From NCBI GenBank assembly GCA_016858145.1, contig JAEHOE010000005.1, positions 1,674,001-1,738,000 on the forward strand: a DNA stretch of 64,000 nt. Reading direction: 5' to 3'. The notes beneath the pieces were generated by a model. That model was not told the DNA's origin and did not search any database. It saw nothing but the letters and a program-made list of their open reading frames with translations. The translations under genes and the position numbers were made by a program. The number at the start of each line of letters is the position of its first letter. The stretch's first letter is position 1. This DNA is from Edaphochlamys debaryana (taxonomy: Eukaryota > Chlorophyta > Chlorophyceae > Chlamydomonadales). Positions 59,181 to 64,000 of this stretch are shown here, piece after piece.

Positions 59181-59451
59181 GACCCCCAACTCGACCCTCG
59201 TCACGACTGCACATGTCCTCAGGCCCGTGGCCTAAGTGTGCCCCCTTCCCCTCCTTCGGCAAGCCACCCTCGCCCACACCTCCTTATCACCGGTAGCCGG
59301 TCGCCGAGAGATACCAAGCGCAGATGAGCCTGCCGTCCAAGGCCGTGCTCCCTATGCCCCCTGCCGCCCCGTGCAGGCGCCACTCCACTCCAGACTCCAC
59401 TCCACTCACGTCAGCAATCCCTTGATGCGATCCCCTTAGAAATAAATCCAG
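59181..59451 (+). repeat. Dispersed repeat, copy 2
   Basis: This is the second copy of the repeat at 54885-55142, with a few substitutions and a 10-12 bp internal duplication near ctccactccagactcc. Similarity stops at aataaatccag in both. Confidence 0.85.
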
Positions 59452-59525
59452 GCTGCCACACGCCACCGTCTCCCCTCGCGAATCTTCCGAATCCTCCCTT
59501 ACACTCACACAGGAGGCTAGCTACA

Positions 59526-59589
59526 TTGTTGTTGTTACACGGACAAGGGCATCAGCCGCGAACTCCCATACGGGCCGTGGGCCCAAGGG
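59526..59589 (-). mobile_element. Second copy of the (AAC)n-tailed retroelement-like 3' end
   Basis: On the minus strand this reads ...gggagttcgcggctgatgcc... then gtgtaacaacaacaa, the same as 51764-51830 with one or two differences. The element body would extend to higher coordinates (59590 onward). A 129-codon open frame is present there but has no recognised domain. Confidence 0.5.
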
Positions 59590-60734
59590 ACGTGTGTCCA
59601 GTGAGGCAAAAACCAAGTAAGGTAGGTTGAGTGGGCCCCAAGCGCCTCTCCCAGATCTCACGCAAGACACGGGCCAGCTGCCTGGCATCCGACCGAGTCA
59701 TGGTGGCACCCAAATCACTATTAGGCCCGCTCTGCAGGCACCCGTGCACATTACCTGGAGCCCACTCAGAGGGCCCAGGCGCGCCCCATGGGCGTACCGG
59801 TATGCATGGGCTTGGGACCTTGGGTACAAGGCAAGGGGCACGGTTCAGCAAGAGGGGCATGTGCACCGGGATGCTTCCAGCTGAGGACCTCGATGCAAGC
59901 CCCTTCATAACCTCCTTTCCACAAACCTCTGCTGCATACACAGGTCCAACCAGCGGATCGACCCCTACGTCAGGCGGGACAGGTGGGGCCCAACGCTGGG
60001 CGCATCCCTAGCTAGCCACTTCGCTACCTTGCTGCAGGTCCTGTAGCCCCCTGGTGCACAGTCAGCTGATCACCCTGCACTAGACTCCTATTCCAGCGTA
60101 CCAGCGCTCAGCAACGTAGCGCACAAATTGCGCATAGCTCCTACCGCATGCGTCACATACGCAGTGGCACGCAAACAAATCTCGTGGTGCCCATGAAAGG
60201 CACAGCACGTTGACGCACAAAGTGTCATGCTCCTCGCACACGGCCCGTTTCCTCGCAAAACACATTGAGTACTGCAGTGAGTACTGCGCAACATACACCA
60301 CGCAAATCGGGGCTCCACGCTGATGTCGACGGTGCCGGCATTCCCGGTCAGCATCCCCCTGGCCTCCGTCAGTCGGCCTTGCCCACCCGTACTTGTTCTT
60401 GCTCCCCTCCTTCAGCTGCGGTAACATCTTCGCGATAAGCACGCCCAGCCGCTGGTTCACGTGTTCATGGTGCTCAGTGTGGCCCTACTACCGGTACCCA
60501 GCGCATGCGTTTGCCCCTTCTTGATGCATGACACCCACACTCCCCAAGCTTCTTTGCGGAGGCTGCCCGCCCACCGGAGCCTCCTCACACCCCCACACCC
60601 GAACTGCCGCAGCCCGTTACTTTCTGGAGGCCTTCCCCCAGCTCCTGGTAGATCACCACCAGAATTCCGTACACGCCCGCCCAAGGCCCGCCCATCCGTA
60701 CTTGCACATTTGCACGCCGCTCAAAGCAGGCCTG

Positions 60735-63700
60735 TCACTTTGCACGCAGCGGCTTGACGGGCCGCACCCCCGGCTTGCTCCACTCCGCCGGGAAGTTCAG
60801 CTCCAGCCTGTCGGTTTTGCGCAGGTTGTACCACTCCACCGCAGCCACGTCGTGAGCGCGCGCTGCCTCCTCCGCCGTGTCGTGGGTCCCCAGGTAGCAG
60901 GTCCGGTTCTCTCGGGAGCACTGCGCCGCGAAGCGCCCGCTCGGCACCAGACCCACGCCCTTGTAGCCGCCGCGCTCCCCTGCCGCTGCATGGGGGCCGG
61001 CCGACGCAGGGAACCAGAGGATCAGGCTCTGTACACATGCGAACGAGACGGACAGGAAGCCCGTGTGGGCTCCGGCAGTACCGCGAGCACCGGTAACACG
61101 CCTTGCCCCGTCGTCGGCGCTCGTCCTCCGGCTGTACGACACGGGGGGCCCTCTAACTCAGGCGTCATCTGCACAGTGCGTCCCTACCGGCGGGTGACTT
61201 CTTTGCCCCAGGCCCAGACACCGGCCGCACGGGCTTGGTGCCGGGGTCGGTCCACTCGTTGGGGAAGTTGAGCCGAATGGCGTCGCTGCCTCCATCGTTG
61301 TATCGCTCCACGGAGGCGCGGTCGAAGGCCCGCGCCGCGTCCTCGGCCGTGTCATACGTGCCCAGCCGGAACGTCCTGCCCTCGCGCGAGAAGAAGGCGC
61401 TGTAGCGGCCGCTGGCTGCGGGCTGGACGCCGCGGTAGGGAGCCAGGCGCTTCGCTGCGGGTTGATGCAAAGGTTGGAGGGCCGCAGAGGCATACGGGCT
61501 TCGGGTGGAGCCGGGGTTGCAAAGCAAACATGGGGCGCACGTTAGGGTAGATGCCGATGCAGTGATTCTGCTGAACGCGTGGAGTAGCAGTGCGTGCCGC
61601 AACATGGACGCTGACGTTGTGCCGTGGGCTGGGCGATGACAGGCAAGCCCTCCCACGGCGAAGTGCTAGCTGCCCCAGCCCAGATCCCACTACCGGGCAG
61701 GCCTGGCGTCAGCACTCACCCGGGCTGCTGGGCTGCTGCTCCGCCGAGCGTTTGGCGCTGCCCGTCTCGTTGGGCGCCGGAGACTTCCCAGCAGCCCTTG
61801 TGACTGGCGCAGCCGGCGGCTGCAACCGCCTGCCGGGCTTAGCCGCGACCTGCGCTGCCCGAGGCACCACAGGCCGCCGCGCAGCGTCACTCCACTCCGC
61901 CGGGAAGTTGAGCCGCAGCTTCTCGCTCTGGCCGTCGTTGTACCGCTGTACGGCCGCAGTGTCGTACGCGCGCGCCGCCTCCTCGGGCGTGTCGTACACG
62001 CCGAGGTGGTTGGTGCGGCCCTCTCGGAAGACGTTGGAGCTGTAGCGGCCGCTGGGGAGGCGCTGGACGCCGCGGAAGGCCAGCTGCTGCCTCACTGCGG
62101 GGGTCCCAAGGGGGTTGAAAGAAGGTTGGAAAGTGGCCAAGCAGAGATCGACCGAATGGCCCGTGGCAAAGGGAGGTTCAGCAGCACGGCGTACGGTACT
62201 TGGGCGCACCCTACCCGCAGTGTGGCCGTCAGAGGTGCGCTTGGGCCGTGCAGATGCCTGCGCGTGACAGACACAGAGGGGAGCCGCGCGTGAGCTGGCG
62301 TGCTGGTGGCCAGAGGTGCTCAGAAGCTTAACACTGAAGGGGCCGGAATAGCGCACCGTGGCAAGCCGCGAAGGCTGGGGCGCGGGCCGGCCGCTTGCCA
62401 TGACGCCAGGGGCTCCTGCATGACATGCCATACGTGGAGTTCAGCTCAGCATAGGACAGGCCCGCCAGTAGGCCCAGGGAGCAGTATCTAAAGCTTGCGG
62501 CTTGCACGGCGTTTCCTCACCTGCACCAACCGAGAGCGGCCGAGAGCCCTGCTGCTGTCGGGAAGGCCGACGCACGTCATCCGCCCCGCCAGCGGTTGCC
62601 ATCGGCTGGGCCCCTGCTGCAGCCCTGGGTTCAGAGCTGTCCCCCGCCTTCGGGCGCTTGCTGGCTGCACGACGAGACGCAGAGGAAACGCACAAGTAAT
62701 CAGCGGGGCCTCTAGACCAGTTAACATCTGCCAGCAGTGTGCAGGCCGCCCGCAGGCGCATTGTTGTGGTGCAGAACGCATGAGTCTCCCTATGCCGTGT
62801 CTCCACACCCACCGGGGTTCTCCAAAGGCTCGCGCGTTGCAGCGGCGCGCTTGCCACCTGGAAGCAGTCCAGTGCGGTCGTTCGCATGCGCCGCCTTCCG
62901 TGGCCGCACTGGCCGCACCTCGGGGTCGCTCCACTCGGCCGGGAAGTTGAGCCGCAGCTTCTCGCAGCCGCCATCGTTGAATCGCGCCACTGCGTCACGG
63001 TCCCACACGCGCGCCGCCTCCTCGGGCGTGTCGAACACGCCCAGGTGCTTCGTACGGCCATCCCGGAAGATTTGGGAGCTGTAGCGGCCGCTGGGGAGGA
63101 GCGTCACGCCCATGTGCTTGACGTGCGCTGCGCAGGGCAGAGACAGAGGCAGCGCGCAGGGTCGGGGACTGGCTGGTGCTGGTCGGCTGTCAAGGAGCTA
63201 GCGGGGTGGAATGGTTGAGGTGGAAGCGGGGCCTTGGGCTTGTGATGGTACCAATGAAGGCGGCAACCCTGTCGCGCGAAGACGCACCTGCGGCGCCGGC
63301 CGCACCCCCGGCGCGAGCTCCTTCCTGCGCGTTCAGAGCTGCGTGTTAGTACCGGTAGTCAGGGAAAGCCGTCGCACTGGGCTAGGAGGTGAATGAGGGG
63401 AGCCTTACCGCAGCGGGCCCTGAGGGCTGGGGCGGTGCCGACTGGCGCCTCGTGAGGCGGCCCGCCACTGCGGCGGAAAGAAGGCAGGGGCACAGGCGTA
63501 AACTCCAGGCACGGCAGCAGCGCCCGCCGGCACCCCCGGGCGGGCCGCTCCATCCCTCACGGCAACCTGCCGCCCGCCTCTGCCTATGACGCTGCGTGCT
63601 TGCGAGGCCTTGCGCTGCCCTGCCCTGCTCACCTGTCACGACCGGGAGGGAGAGCGCCGCCGCCGCCAGGCTCACGGTCTTCCCCACAGGCGAGGCCACG

Positions 63701-64000
63701 CTGGCGGGTGACCTCCGCACCGTGCGCCCCTGCACCAAGGGCTGTTGCCGGGGCAACACCGGCCGCACCTCGGGGTCGGTCCACTCGGCCGGGAAGTTGA
63801 GCTGCAGCGACCGAGCCGTCGTGCTCTCGTTGTACCGCTCCACGACCGCCCGGTCGAAGGCACGTGCGCCCTCCACGGGTGTGTCGTACAGTCCCACCAC
63901 GATGGTACGGCCGCCGCGGCGGATCTCGACTTTGTACCGCCCGGACGGCATGAGGCGCACGCCTCGGTAGGGGGTTCCGGCGTTGGGCTCTGCGCATGTA
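60735..64000 (-). CDS. AP2 gene D: at least five AP2/ERF-type domains, 5' partial
   Basis: Seven exons are visible: 63989-63633, 63338-63288, 63127-62858, 62664-62521, 62094-61720, 61454-61188, 60985-60735 (stop). Every intron is phase 1. The gene continues past the right edge. AP2 domains begin YRGVRLMPSGRYKVEI (63970), MGVTLLPSGRYSSQIF (63113), FRGVQRLPSGRYSSNV (62080), YRGVQPAASGRYSAFF (61437) and YKGVGLVPSGRFAAQC (60966). Each is followed by LGxxDTxEEAARA and ends LNFPAEW or LNFPNEW. Two small exons without AP2 carry a Gly/Ala linker and a basic SKRPKAGDSSEP linker. The last exon ends soon after its domain (RPVKPLRAK). A DNA-binding role is expected. An N-terminal coiled coil like those of the other genes would lie outside the window. 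Confidence 0.82.

Larger units (their letters stand above)
58353..60734. other. Spacer between AP2 genes C and D with repeats
   Basis: No complete gene is supported. It contains dispersed repeat copy 2, a second (AAC)n-tailed fragment, and a less GC-rich stretch at about 58650-59120 that may be inserted DNA. Short minus-strand stretches near 60.4-60.7 kb read like protein (for example GVLIAKMLPQLKEGSKNKYG) but cannot be joined into a gene. Confidence 0.4.

Overview
The window looks like nuclear DNA of a volvocine or other chlamydomonadalean green alga, close to Chlamydomonas in style. It is very GC-rich. Genes have many short introns with GTGAG/GTGCG/GTAAG donors and CGCAG/CACAG acceptors. 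TGTAA poly(A) signals lie downstream of several genes, there is a ciliary dynein-assembly gene, and there is an enormous SP-rich hydroxyproline-type wall or extracellular-matrix protein. I see no rRNA, tRNA, CRISPR or bacterial feature. Exon boundaries were worked out by hand from splice consensus and phase; where the phases close I say so.

Layout. (1) 1-22928, minus: one giant gene, running off the left edge. It encodes a signal peptide, a Cys-rich head, about 5,660 residues of Pro-rich repeat shaft, one transmembrane helix and a cytosolic tail of at least 1,024 residues. Three single-base losses in G-runs break the shaft. A 56-codon ORF with a hydrophobic C-terminus sits 45 nt upstream on the same strand. 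(2) 24884-26318, plus: Ser/Pro/Ala-rich protein of unknown function. (3) 28495-30975, minus: Lys-rich nuclear-type protein. It is divergent from (4) 31357-33108, plus: a SAP-domain SARNP/MOS11-type RNA-export factor, with 381 bp between the two ATGs. (5) 35033-35704, plus: unknown protein with repeated LLSPAAS-type motifs. (6) 37597-41311, minus: a TTC12-type TPR/armadillo protein needed for axonemal dynein assembly.

(7) 42032-64000, minus: four consecutive genes carry 14 AP2/ERF-type DNA-binding domains (2+4+3+5). Three of them also carry an N-terminal helix around a LLEQKQxLLxxLQAA-type motif. Most AP2 domains sit in their own exon, and most of those exons are symmetric phase 1-1, so copies can be added without breaking the frame. 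This expanding array of multi-AP2 putative transcription factors and the giant membrane-spanning HRGP are the two most unusual parts of the window.

The spaces between genes hold UTRs, a short retroelement-like sequence with an (AAC)n tail found twice, a dispersed repeat of about 260 bp found twice, and simple repeats. Long open frames on the strand opposite the HRGP and over other genes are by-products of GC-rich repetitive codons and were left out.
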